NCBI GenBank assembly: GCA_003116975.1
Contig: BGKB01000113.1
Coordinates: forward strand, 1-64,000
Origin: Aurantiochytrium sp. KH105
Taxonomy: Eukaryota; Sar; Bigyra; Thraustochytrida; Thraustochytriidae
Reading direction: 5' to 3'
Length of the DNA stretch: 64,000 bases
The position numbers were made by a program, and so were the translations under genes. Below, piece after piece: positions 53,101 to 62,000 of the stretch; within the stretch, counting starts at the first letter, position 1, and each line of letters starts with the position of its first letter. The notes below the pieces were generated by a model. The model was not told the DNA's origin and made no database searches. It saw nothing but the letters and a program-made list of their open reading frames with translations.

Positions 53101-54190
53101 GGGATTACTCAAGGCCACCATTGAGCTCAAGAAGGAGAAGCAGCGCGAACGCATGCAGCATGATAGACACCGGCAGGATGAAGGCGGTGCTTCCCATGTT
53201 GAAAGTGGAGCAGAGAAAGAGCCGGATACTGAGGCAGATACTCTGGCGCCCGGGTCGCCATCTTCTTCTGGTGCACGGGCTAAACCGCGGCCCCTATCGA
53301 CAGCCGTTGCATGGGACGAAGCTGGAGCTATCATGTCACCCTTGGGATCTGGACGCGCACGCGCGGCAGTCTTTCGTGAGCGTATCGAGGAGGACGATGC
53401 AATTTTCCCACCGCCAGCACCGCTAGAACCGCCAACGCCGCTTTCCCCCAAGGGCAGGCAGCCGGACCGGAGTCCTCGACGCGCCCATGCAGTACCATCA
53501 CTCGTCCCGGTGCCGGAGGAGGTCTTGACAGCACCGACGCTAGAGGATTTACCGTCAACGTCAACGTATTCGGGCGCAACCGGACACAAGATGCGCAAGG
53601 ATCAACCCGCAACGGGGCCAAAATCCATGGCTGCGTCGACGCTCAGGCCGGGAACCTCAAACTCGCAAATTTCGACACTGTCATCGGGAAGCACGCTGGG
53701 AGCGCCGCTTCGGTCGGCGGAAGAGGCACGCAGCGCGTGCGAGCTTGCACTCAATCAAGTGCGTGCTGCGCTGTCGCACACGGCCGATGTCTTTCGCCAG
53801 GTCGAGTCGCTCGATGCAAATTTGACGGAGTCATTGACGAGGAGTCAAGGCGCCGATGCTTTTGCAGCAACAGTTTTGGAGACCTCGCGATCTCACGTGC
53901 GGGATCTGATGACAGACTTCAAGTCGCAGCTCAACTCGGTTGTGTCACACGAGGTGAGCTCGATCACATCTGCACAAGGTGGAGGTATGCCTTCTGCATT
54001 TCCGGCTGATGGAAACGGTAGCAGCAGCAGCTCCGGCAGTGCGTCTCACAATCCGTTGAATCGATCAATGTTTTTAGGCAGCATGCCGAGCGTGACGAGC
54101 TCGGAGATGGCTGCAGTCATGGATAGACTCACAAACCTTACCTCTCTGCTCGAGCAGCAAGTTTCGCGCAAGTCATCTTCGGGCGAGTAA
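50135..54190 (+). CDS. WDR62/MAPKBP1-like WD40 scaffold protein
   Basis: From 50135 this is a 1351-residue protein. The N-terminal two WD40 propellers (about 15-720) open with LERVLGMSATSRNCVAVNP, EVAYPAGCVVVLY, LAVGEKGHNPAITVWD, then GHRFGVSCLSFAPNGKRLAS and KHVRFWEI, which follow the opening of WDR62 and MAPKBP1 almost block by block. Later WD repeats include SQDKKINIWSLSNGKSI-type wording (SGQDKKINIW) and SHDKAIRLLDFYSGD. In animals these proteins scaffold JNK signalling and act at spindle poles and centrosomes. The rest is disordered, with a very acidic stretch (about 850-875), followed by a short helical segment near the end (about 1185-1230) that could dimerise. A start at 50003 would add 44 residues without clear homology. 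No intron is needed. Confidence 0.88.
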   Translation: MASSPTHARRGLRLERVLGMSATSRNCVAVNPADEHEVAYPAGCVVVLYCSKLGKQRAYMRMAKPVACLAYSRDGKFLAVGEKGHNPAITVWDVASHVRVAELKGHRFGVSCLSFAPNGKRLASVGFEHDDTLVLWDWPKERAQTKVKLTETVLAIDFNAKGHTLVSAGEKHVRFWEIVETLGTDPDPDTQEGPKAENTVEASTSVVSLEEHQAGIMPDYKDATFTDVVCDRDASNGSTYLVSRCGSLICLGSNRLMEKWVYLEAESAFSVSLSQGKLLCACSAGTIRVFEADTFDFVATLPLPELGGPRVASISDGGATVPSGEKSNNGDDNDNDERRSSNDTLGAIWAAQGTQVVSLYSDRKFYVWDASNLDAVRPKARLLAHPTSVTGVASMRAGIIATCADDTILRFWRVGSFSSKKKSRTLQGPQWDSPLSQELLRELNLGPGPGFRALALSADSQLVAAGDRNGGLVIYDLEADVCVLRDAKAHAGEILNVVFSPRMRTRDGKGEYHFLATAARDREVHLYELVGGLGSPRVSAKGAAQGPTKARHVQTLKDHSAIVTAVRFSVDGERLLSTGGDKTIVLSVLGLDGRYARQKSVNVPYGTIHDVDVDASNKYFCTSGQDKKINIWSLSNGKSIRSYKPEGDPGELTKVLLDPAGMYCATGSHDKAIRLLDFYSGDCLAKSAGHGEPITGLAFTSDCKRLVSVSRDGCVFVWRLAPEIHAAIKERKRELDHERALASASQAEDQENDKKAVRDANTGEMANPGLASGEATEDADQDESLFFARSQLPTWAKTQPKRDEGSAGGDDEDLDSSEEGNIGELDEREGQWDRRARNHQNGENARLEQEDNHDNKDEDEEDGEEEEQEDEEEEEERKEATPAEQDDEKSLELDDLASTSSTPSDGGPDNDRRSQSDDDSDEEAGRDAETSRQALGRAEDRDGKSSRASPASTDAIRSLAQERAALKRQEAQQDTEDAVKRMRAKLKTMGLLKATIELKKEKQRERMQHDRHRQDEGGASHVESGAEKEPDTEADTLAPGSPSSSGARAKPRPLSTAVAWDEAGAIMSPLGSGRARAAVFRERIEEDDAIFPPPAPLEPPTPLSPKGRQPDRSPRRAHAVPSLVPVPEEVLTAPTLEDLPSTSTYSGATGHKMRKDQPATGPKSMAASTLRPGTSNSQISTLSSGSTLGAPLRSAEEARSACELALNQVRAALSHTADVFRQVESLDANLTESLTRSQGADAFAATVLETSRSHVRDLMTDFKSQLNSVVSHEVSSITSAQGGGMPSAFPADGNGSSSSSGSASHNPLNRSMFLGSMPSVTSSEMAAVMDRLTNLTSLLEQQVSRKSSSGE

Positions 54191-54530
54191 ATTTATTTTT
54201 CCAATAGCTCTGGCTCTCCGACTTCACCGGCCGAAGAGAGTATCGAAAAGTTCTGTTTTCTTTTCTGTTTTGGTTTTTTTCTTGTTCATTTTCAAGCGTC
54301 GGCGTATATGATAAGCTGACAGAAGAGAAAGTTTGTTGATTGTATTTCAGTGTATAGATGGGCCTGCTGCTGCTGCTGCTCGTTCTTTAAAGCCATCACT
54401 GTGATTAAGTGACATCAATTCTGGAGCTCCACATCATGCCGCTATGGGCGACGAACCTGACGATAAGGATCTAGACTTGGAGCTTGCTGGATAAAAGAAG
54501 AGAGACTGACGAGAAGCCCGAGTTTGTTGT
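54191..54530. other. Convergent spacer
   Basis: This short AT-rich 3' region lies between the WD40 gene (+) and the GUCD1-like gene (-). It has a CTG run near 54365-54380. No gene is supported. Confidence 0.45.
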
Positions 54531-55469
54531 TTACAGGTGCGAAAGGTCCTCGCCAAGGACAAGGATGTCGTCGTCGGTTCCTGGGGCGCTGCGCGCACGC
54601 TCGAGCACGTCTTCATGCACCATTGTGCTTGGGCGCGAGGAAGCCGGGTCGCGCACTTCGTAAAAAGGCGCTATGTAGCCGATGACGAGTAGATAATGGC
54701 CAGCAAATTGGTGGCCTGCAACAGCAGACACGACAAAATCGAGGACTTTGCGGCCGTAGGACCTTTCGGCGTTGCGGAGGACTGTGACATCAACGAGCAC
54801 GATTGCCATTTGAAGTGCATTGGCAGAGACAATGCTCTGGAGCTCAGCACGTGGCAACGGACGTTCATCGACGCGGATGCCGGCCTCTGCGGCCCTTTCG
54901 AAGCGAGCGTTGACGCGGGCCTGGTCGCTCTCGACCTCTTTATAAAAGTCCATGCCGCTGTATTCGCGGGTGTCAACACGGGTACTTGTCGTGTACATGA
55001 CGAGGGGAATGCCGAGTTCTCTGATTGCGAAGGCGAGATCGATCGTCCACACGGACCGCGTCTGTACGAGCTGCTCGAGCGCGGCGTTGGTCAGTTTGCT
55101 CGCCTCGACCTCTGGTCGCAGAGCGCCGGTGGCCATCTTGACACACGCGAGGCCACAGTCCCAATTTTCCTCTTGTTGCACGAATGGTACGAGAGGGACT
55201 TGAGGAGCGGGAGCGGGGCCGCAGGCGTCGTCTTCGGCCCCGTCCGCGCCGCTGCCGGCAACATCGCTCCCGCTGCCCATCGCGCGTTCGCTCCGTTGCG
55301 CAAGTTTTGCGTTCTGCCTGCTTTTCCCTCTCACTGCACCACCTTTCTCATCTTGACACACCATGCCTTTCCTTTTTATACCTCTTGTTGTCATTGTCGC
55401 TGGTGGTGGCGGTGGTGCTGCTGCTGCTGCTCTTTGTGTCGCTTGCTTTAGAGCTGCGACAGTGGGCAA
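54531..55469 (-). CDS. GUCD1-like (Guanylate_cyc_2 family) protein
   Basis: This 312-residue protein matches the family named after guanylyl cyclase domain-containing 1, whose fold is papain-like (C39-peptidase-like) and whose biochemical role is uncertain. The main blocks are QQEENWDCGLACVKM with the invariant Cys105, RSVWTIDLAFAIRELGIP, DFYKEVESDQARVNARF, MAIVLVDVTVLRN, GHQFAGHYLLVIGY with the conserved His, FYEVRDPA, and the end RARSAPGTDDDILVLGED. They follow the order of animal and plant homologues. The first 90 residues are low complexity (Ala/Pro run, Lys/Arg stretch) and may include untranslated sequence; several downstream Mets could be the start. A single exon suffices. Confidence 0.86.
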   Translation of the reverse strand: MPTVAALKQATQRAAAAAPPPPPATMTTRGIKRKGMVCQDEKGGAVRGKSRQNAKLAQRSERAMGSGSDVAGSGADGAEDDACGPAPAPQVPLVPFVQQEENWDCGLACVKMATGALRPEVEASKLTNAALEQLVQTRSVWTIDLAFAIRELGIPLVMYTTSTRVDTREYSGMDFYKEVESDQARVNARFERAAEAGIRVDERPLPRAELQSIVSANALQMAIVLVDVTVLRNAERSYGRKVLDFVVSAVAGHQFAGHYLLVIGYIAPFYEVRDPASSRPSTMVHEDVLERARSAPGTDDDILVLGEDLSHL

Positions 55470-56409
55470 TGCTGGAGCATCTTGCCCAGCTCAAGACGCT
55501 AAACAAGCAAGCAAGCAAGTAAGGCTGCGATCAAGCGATGCGAACCTTAGTACTGATGGAGATGACGAAGAAGAGCATGAGCAGCTAGCTGATGATGGCG
55601 AACTCAGGCAAACGAAAACTGCCCGAAGAAGGAGGTGATTGTGCTCAATGGTGCGAATAAAGATGAAGACTTTATCTCCATCTCCAGCGACTATTCAAGG
55701 TAGAAAAGGGAAGAAGAAATGGGTCTTTTCGAGTCAAATAGGGACCATCGTCACACAGCAAGAAATGCAACGTCGCCACGAGGGCTTCAGAGGTACAACA
55801 TATCGAAGACAAATACTGTAACGGGGATGGGGGGAAGTGGGCCAGAACTGCAATCAAGGTTTCACCTCATCGTCGAACAACAAACAACCAGTCGAAGCAG
55901 ACGCAAGTTATGTCTTCTTTGCAGCAACAATCTATCGGATCGCGCGATGCCGCCATGGCCGACTGTGCGCAGACTGACAAGTCCGCTCTGCTCCAGGACT
56001 CGCTGACCGACTGCAGCAGTTGCAGAGCAAACAATGTGCCCTGTGTTGCGGTATACATTGCGATTCTCTGGCTGTTAGGTCAGGGAACTAGCTTACTCCT
56101 ACGTACCATGAGGAATTAGGTGTCCCGGCACGGTGTCCACCAAGGCGCCTTTTGTCCTCTTTCCGGGCAAACACAATGTGAGTGCCTTCCTGTGCAGAAC
56201 GACTGCGAACCCGAAACAATGGCCCTGGAGCCCAAGATTCTGGCGTGTGTCCAGCGTAAGACGTCCGCCATTGAGTGTAGTTCGATACGTCTCGGGTTTA
56301 CCTTGGGGTGTACTTCCAGTTCTCTATTCTACCGATTCGTAATTTATACAATAAATAGAATCCACTTATAACGATCTAAAGACCATTCCTAGCCCCCATC
56401 CGGGGAAAC
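55470..56409. other. Divergent spacer with one possible small gene
   Basis: The spacer lies between the GUCD1-like gene (-) and the TPR gene (+). Apart from the candidate small frame at 55910-56119, listed separately, I see no gene, RNA or major repeat. Confidence 0.45.
55910..56119 (+). CDS. Possible small one-helix membrane protein (weak candidate)
   Basis: This 69-residue open frame has an acidic/polar N-terminus and then DCSSCRANNVPCVAVYIAIL, a Cys-x2-Cys-Arg pair followed directly by a hydrophobic helix. The pattern recalls the DCLSCR-x-helix core of small mitochondrial proteins of the DMAC1/TMEM261 type, which help build the complex I membrane arm, but the loop glycines typical of that family are missing. 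It could be a chance frame, because the spacer is only moderately GC-rich and the frame is short. The call rests on the motif alone. Confidence 0.3.
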   Translation: MSSLQQQSIGSRDAAMADCAQTDKSALLQDSLTDCSSCRANNVPCVAVYIAILWLLGQGTSLLLRTMRN

Positions 56410-59034
56410 ATGATGTCCCGATGTGAGCACAGTGCCCACGCGAAAAGTGCTCGGAGATTGAAGCCTCGACGCGCACGTGCACAACGACTTGCAGTTTGTC
56501 GCATTGGTCCTCGACGCACGATGCCGCGAAGGGCGACGGAGCAAAACAACAACGCAGGGAGGGCGGGCAAGGGGGCGGTGGAGACGCGAGACGCAGGCAG
56601 CATGAAAAGGTGGAGCAAGCGGCTGTCGCGGCTGCGCGGCGTGCGGCGCGGCGGCTCGGTGGTGGGTCTCGCTGGCCACAAGGAGTGGCTGGAGGATGTC
56701 GGGGAGCTTATGGAGAACGACGGCGTATTTCGAACGATATCCGTCGCGCGGCTCTGCGAGGTCCTCGATGATGAAGACCTTGGCCCGCGCGAGCTGTTTA
56801 TGACGCAGGACGGCATCACGGTGCGCGTCGTGGAGGAAAAGAATGATAAGCAAGTGGTTGTCACGGACAATCTGGGACGGTCCACGCAGACGATGATCAA
56901 GGCCAGGCTCGACGCCAAGCCGCGGGACGCGTGGACGCTGCGCGATGTACGTGATTTTGTGGTGAGGGATGAAATCGTTGGCACAGAATCGTTCACGGAC
57001 GTGAGCTCGGACTTGGACAGTGGATGCGTCGCGGACAGCTTTGTGGGAACTCTGGTGATTCACGCCGGCGCCGAGGTGACTGTTTTCCGTGATCTCTTGG
57101 ACGCGCTCTTGGAGCACTTTCATGGGCAGGACCTGGACAGCGCCTTTGTGTGGATTGATATTTTCGCCGAGCCAGCAGACCGCGACTGGACTGGTGATGC
57201 GGACATTGGTCTTATCAAGGATATGCAGCAAGTTGCGCCGCGCTTTGAGGAGGTTGTGTTGCACATACCTACGCAACGAGCACAAACGCCAAGTTCACTT
57301 TCGAAGCGAGGTGGGGGGAAAAGTCTGCCGACGGCGTTTGCCTCTGGTCCGGGCGCAGAGAAGGAAGGGGAGGAGGCGAGCAATGAGGGTGTAGGTCTCG
57401 AGGTGGTGATGCATTGTCCGTTTGCCCTATGGCAAATGTATTGTGCTGTGCAGCAAAAGGCGACCTTTGCAGTGGCTTTTGCATCGCACGAAGCGCAAGA
57501 CGCCTTTGTGGCGCAAGAACTGAGCACGCCGACGCGCATCACGGCCCAATTTTCGGCGTTGGCGAGCGAGGCGCTTTTGCATGCTGCAAATGAGCTCGTC
57601 CCTGGCGGCGCGAACACTGTGGACGAGGCTGCAGGTCGACCGATCGAGGATTGGCTTATGCGCAGCGCAGACGAAACAATACGTGCGTTGCGTATCAATG
57701 CATACGGGATCAAGAGCGGAAGAAGCCTTCAAGAAAAAGATGCCAATCAAGACCATGGACAAGACCAGCAAGACGTTGACGACGATGAGGACGACGGGAA
57801 CCCGAAGAAAAACTTTGCGTCGCGGGATATTGTCGATGCGTCTGCCGCGGCCCAGCTCGCGGAGCTTCTGGAGACCTGCGGTGCCGTGCTCTTGCGACGT
57901 GGCGCTGTGGACGAGGCCACTCGGTACCTGGAGGAGGCGCTGAGCTTGCGCGAGAAAATGGACGGCGCTGAGGCAATGACGAGCGTGTCTGCGGCCATTG
58001 GCTTGGGTCGTTGCCAGGCCGCTGCGGGCAAGCTTCGCAAGGCGCAGATCACCCTGGAGGATGCGCTTGCGAATCTGGATGCCGACGCAGACCCAGGGTT
58101 GCGTGGACGTGCCCTGCTGGCATTGGGCCTCGTTTTGCATCGCTCCAACGCCCTAGACGAAGCCCTGGGGCGGTTGATGCAAGCGCTGCAGACGCTTGAT
58201 CCGGAAGACATTCAGGAGCGCACGGAGCGCACAGAGGTCGTGCTCGCCATTGCGGCGGTGCTCAATGAGCTGGCGCGACCTGAAGAAGCGATATTCGTGT
58301 TTGACCAGGCGCTGGATGCCGTGCGTGCGACGGATGGCTTGTCGAGTCTAGAGGGCGCGCGAGCTTTCTGCGCGGTGGTGACGCAAAAGGCGGAGGTCTT
58401 GCGTGGACAGGGCCTGCACACGGATGCGATCGGGACGTTGGAGGACGCCATCGCCGAGGTGCAGACGTCGAGCGCCTCGGTGCCTGGGCTCGTGGACTTG
58501 TACAGCGCGGCGGCCGAGACCTTGGAGAGACTTGGGTACTTTTCCGAGGCCCAGGAGCGCTACACGGAGGCGGTGCGGCTGACGCTGGCCGTGGACCCGG
58601 TGAACCGGCAGGCGCTGGGTCTTCTGACGCGGCTCGGGCGTTTGCTGGCGTCGACGGGGCAGTCTTCGCTGGCGCTGGAGAAGCTGGGCGCGGCGCACGA
58701 GCTCGCGCTCAAGCACTTTGGCAAGGGGAGCTTGGAGCTCGCGGAGGTTCGCGTGATTCTCGGCTCTGTGCTGCTCGCCATGGGCGACCACGAGCGCGCT
58801 GGTCGCGAGCTGCGTGCTGCGCTCGCAATGCTCAAGCGTCTACGAGGTCACGGCAGTCTCGAGGTGGGCGAGGTTCTTGACGCTTTGGCGTCCGTCAGCC
58901 TGGCGCAGGGCGAGACCGCCCGGGCGCGCGACTACCTTGAAAATGCCCATGGCGTCTTTGCAGAGGTCCTCGGCCCGGACGACGTCCGCGTCGCGAACCT
59001 GGCTGCGCGCATCCAGGACCTCGAGGCGGCTTGA
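56410..59034 (+). CDS. TPR-repeat protein with an N-terminal effector-like domain
   Basis: The longest reading gives 874 residues; starts at 56521 and 56602 are also possible because the first 65 residues are Arg-rich and featureless. The N-terminal half (about 215-395) has DLLDALLEHFHGQDLDSAFV, WIDIFAEPADRDW and then CPFALWQMYCAVQQKATFAV. This order (WxDIF, a dW pair, a PxxLW-x-x-Y segment, then an F-rich strand) resembles the domain that precedes tetratricopeptide arrays in many algal and stramenopile proteins. An acidic linker follows, then at least seven kinesin-light-chain-like TPRs (about 475-870), each with an A-x-x-x-Y/L-x-x-A-L core. These TPRs usually bind proteins. The enzymatic or signalling role of the N-terminal domain is unknown. 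Confidence 0.78.
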   Translation: MMSRCEHSAHAKSARRLKPRRARAQRLAVCRIGPRRTMPRRATEQNNNAGRAGKGAVETRDAGSMKRWSKRLSRLRGVRRGGSVVGLAGHKEWLEDVGELMENDGVFRTISVARLCEVLDDEDLGPRELFMTQDGITVRVVEEKNDKQVVVTDNLGRSTQTMIKARLDAKPRDAWTLRDVRDFVVRDEIVGTESFTDVSSDLDSGCVADSFVGTLVIHAGAEVTVFRDLLDALLEHFHGQDLDSAFVWIDIFAEPADRDWTGDADIGLIKDMQQVAPRFEEVVLHIPTQRAQTPSSLSKRGGGKSLPTAFASGPGAEKEGEEASNEGVGLEVVMHCPFALWQMYCAVQQKATFAVAFASHEAQDAFVAQELSTPTRITAQFSALASEALLHAANELVPGGANTVDEAAGRPIEDWLMRSADETIRALRINAYGIKSGRSLQEKDANQDHGQDQQDVDDDEDDGNPKKNFASRDIVDASAAAQLAELLETCGAVLLRRGAVDEATRYLEEALSLREKMDGAEAMTSVSAAIGLGRCQAAAGKLRKAQITLEDALANLDADADPGLRGRALLALGLVLHRSNALDEALGRLMQALQTLDPEDIQERTERTEVVLAIAAVLNELARPEEAIFVFDQALDAVRATDGLSSLEGARAFCAVVTQKAEVLRGQGLHTDAIGTLEDAIAEVQTSSASVPGLVDLYSAAAETLERLGYFSEAQERYTEAVRLTLAVDPVNRQALGLLTRLGRLLASTGQSSLALEKLGAAHELALKHFGKGSLELAEVRVILGSVLLAMGDHERAGRELRAALAMLKRLRGHGSLEVGEVLDALASVSLAQGETARARDYLENAHGVFAEVLGPDDVRVANLAARIQDLEAA

Positions 59035-62000
59035 TCGATGGCAAATGGCAATGCGGATGTGGATGGCGCCGTGTGAGAGTTTGGGATGCGCTTCGTGATA
59101 TCCTGGTAGAAACCGATGCGTATAGTGGATGAATGAATGGATGGATGGATGGATGAGATGAGATGAACGGGTGGCCGCCATCGCCAGGGCCGCGATCGAT
59201 CCAAAGATGTATATGCACGTTGCGATGGAGAAGCTGTGCTGGCCCGATCGCTCGTGTCGTTGGGAGACCCGGATACGAATCAATCAATCGAGCGAGCGCG
59301 CGCGCGCGTGGATATTCTCCGTCACGCCGCCCCGCTAACGTAACGCATAGATAGCACCGGCGCGTGACAAAGATGAGGCATCGATCCTTGCCTCTCTCTC
59401 TCTCTCTCTCTCTCTCGCAGCCACACAACTGCTCTTATTCCATCCCATTTTTCGTGTTTCCTCGCCTCCTTACCATTCCATCTCATTGTCGCCAATCATG
59501 CATGCCCTTGCGCGAAAGATTCCGTCTTTCCTGTCCTTTCCTTCTCTCCCTCCCTGTGCTGCGCTTCCTGTTCTTCGAGCCACTACTACCCGTGCAAAGG
59601 CATCGTGATTGTCTCGCCATGGAAAGGAAGCACCACACCCCGCAGCAGGCCAGGGCTTCCTCGTGAGCAGATCAGATATCAGTGCAGATCAGCAGCAGGG
59701 GAGGCATGATTCACTAGCTGTAGCTAGCGCTCGCTACGCCGTATGCGTCCAGCATAGGCGCCGTCATGCCAGCCAGCCACTCATCGCTCGCTTCTGGCTG
59801 CGCTGCTGCTGCTGCAAGCAACAAATGGATGGATGGCTTATAATGAATGAATGGCCATGGCCAACGTGCCAATAGCGTCCGTCCCGGGGGTCACCATGGC
59901 ATGGCAAACCTCCGCATGCACGAAGCGGAGATCCAGCATCACGTGGCTGCGGCGTCTGCGGCGATCCTGCCCCGCTTGGCACGGATCCGGCGGCTCCTCC
60001 GCCTCCGTCGCCCTGCCGCGTCGCAGCCGCAAAGCCGCTCCGCCGGTGGGGCTTGCGCAATGGTGTTGCGAGCGCCGCGCCGGGCCGCCCTCCTGATCCG
60101 CACGCCCCCGCCCGCGCGCACCGCAGCTCCTGCGGCCACAGCCGGCCGCGGGAACGCACGCGCCTCGCCGCGAGGCTCGGCCTCGAGAGCGGCAGTTCGA
60201 GGCGAGGCGAGGTGATGGGATGGGATGGGACGCGCGTCCCACGCGCTCATTATCCTGCGCGCAGCGGCGACTGCGACTGCGACGTGCTGCAGCGGCGGCG
60301 GCGTTGGCGGCGAGACCCCCGGTGAGGGTCTCCGCACGAGCCTTTCTTGCGTCGTGGACGCCGCAGCGGCGACCGCCGGTGATGGCAGTGCAGGGCTGCG
60401 CAGCTCGGACTCGGACTCGGAGCCCGTAACGAATACCCTAACTGACAAAGGCAGCAGTGGCGGCGACGCTGCTCTTGAGCTGCAGCACGCACGAGTACAA
60501 CTCACGACGGCGCGCCTCTGACGGACCGGCCGGGGCCGGTCCGTCAGAGCGGAGCCTTGCGATGCCTCGCGTCGCCGTGCCTCGCCTCGCGTTCTCTCGC
60601 GTCGAGGTGCTGGTGACAGCAGGCAACAGGTCTGCAGGCTTTTTGCAGATGCGTGCTGCACGGGCGTGCGAGGCAGCGCGTCGCGCTTGCTGCAGCGTGC
60701 GCCGGGGCTGCTGGTCTCATTCCGCGCGGTGTCGTGAGACCTGACCTCCGGGAGAGGTGGGGAGAGAAGGGGGGAGACGAGGCGAGCCGCAGCGCTCCCG
60801 AGATCGAGATCGATCTGAGATCGATCCCGCCTCCGGAAGAACTGGTGTGGTTGCGAAGGCCAAACGCATCGCCCACACCCTGCAGCCGCAGCCGCAGCAC
60901 GCCGCGCCGCCGACCAGCACAGCCGCGCCGCGTTCGTCCGGGCCGCGATTGCAGGAACGCAGCACAGCTAGCGCGTGGCTTGATCCGAGTTTTTTCTCGA
61001 GTGGCGACCGCGACAGCGACAGCGAGTAGCAACAGCGACAGGTGAGGCGGGCGGGCGAGATCACGAACGGCGGTCCCGAAGCCGCGCTGCACCTGCCTGG
61101 CTGTCGCAAGATGCGCTCCCTTGGTGGTTTTTCTTAACTGGCTAGCTGGCTGGAGGCTGATTGGAAACGCATGGAAGAAGGGAGGTGAGTCTCTTGCGAG
61201 GCGTGGCAGCACGCTTTGCTTGATTCTTCCGCGGCGAGCCGTGCCGCAGTCGGTCGCTCGGTCGCATCGTCATCAGCAGGGACGAGGCCACGCAAGGCAG
61301 GAGACAATTATAGCATAGCTGGAGCAGGCTGCAGCTGCTGCAGCAGCTGCAGCAGAGTTTCCCCTCTTAGGAAGGTATAGGCTTCTCCTTCCTGCCACTG
61401 CCAGCAGTGTAGCAGTGCAGACGGCGCGGCAGTCAGCAATGCTGCAGCTGCAGAATGCAGCAAGAACCTACCCACGTTCGTTGTATTTTACGGCCGACTT
61501 TGATACTAGCCTTCTTCCGCCGCAGTCGAGTATGGTATATATGGTATTCGCATCAAACCGCGGCGAGAAATCTCGGGCACCGCTATTCGGCGCGCCGCTT
61601 CAGTGTGGGGTGTGGGGGCGCAACTGCTCGCACCGCACCCCCGTGTCCCCCGCACCTAATCATACTCCTAGCAGAACGCTCATCTCCATAAGGGGGCAGC
61701 GCGCAAGAAAATAGGGTGTGTACCGCTGGACCGTGCGCGCGCGTACCTGGCTCAGGCGCGTGACCACCACGAACGCGCCGTCACTGAGCGCGGCAACGCA
61801 GCGTTGTGCCGCTCGTCGGAGGCTGTCGCGCCGCAACGCATGCACGCCCCTGCAACGCACGCGCTGCCAGCACAGCATAGCCAAGGCGGTGCAGCGGCAA
61901 CGCCCCGTCTCCTTCTCTCCCTCCCTCGACCCCTCCTTACCAGGCCCGGAGCTGCGCTGCAGCACGCGGCTTCGTCGTGGACCCCTGCCACGTCGTCCTG

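Noticed and set aside
55366-55385. TATAAAAAGG on the minus strand near the GUCD1-like gene as a promoter
   Set aside because: It lies only a few bases before a Met within the open frame and is too close to be a normal TATA box for it; left as chance.
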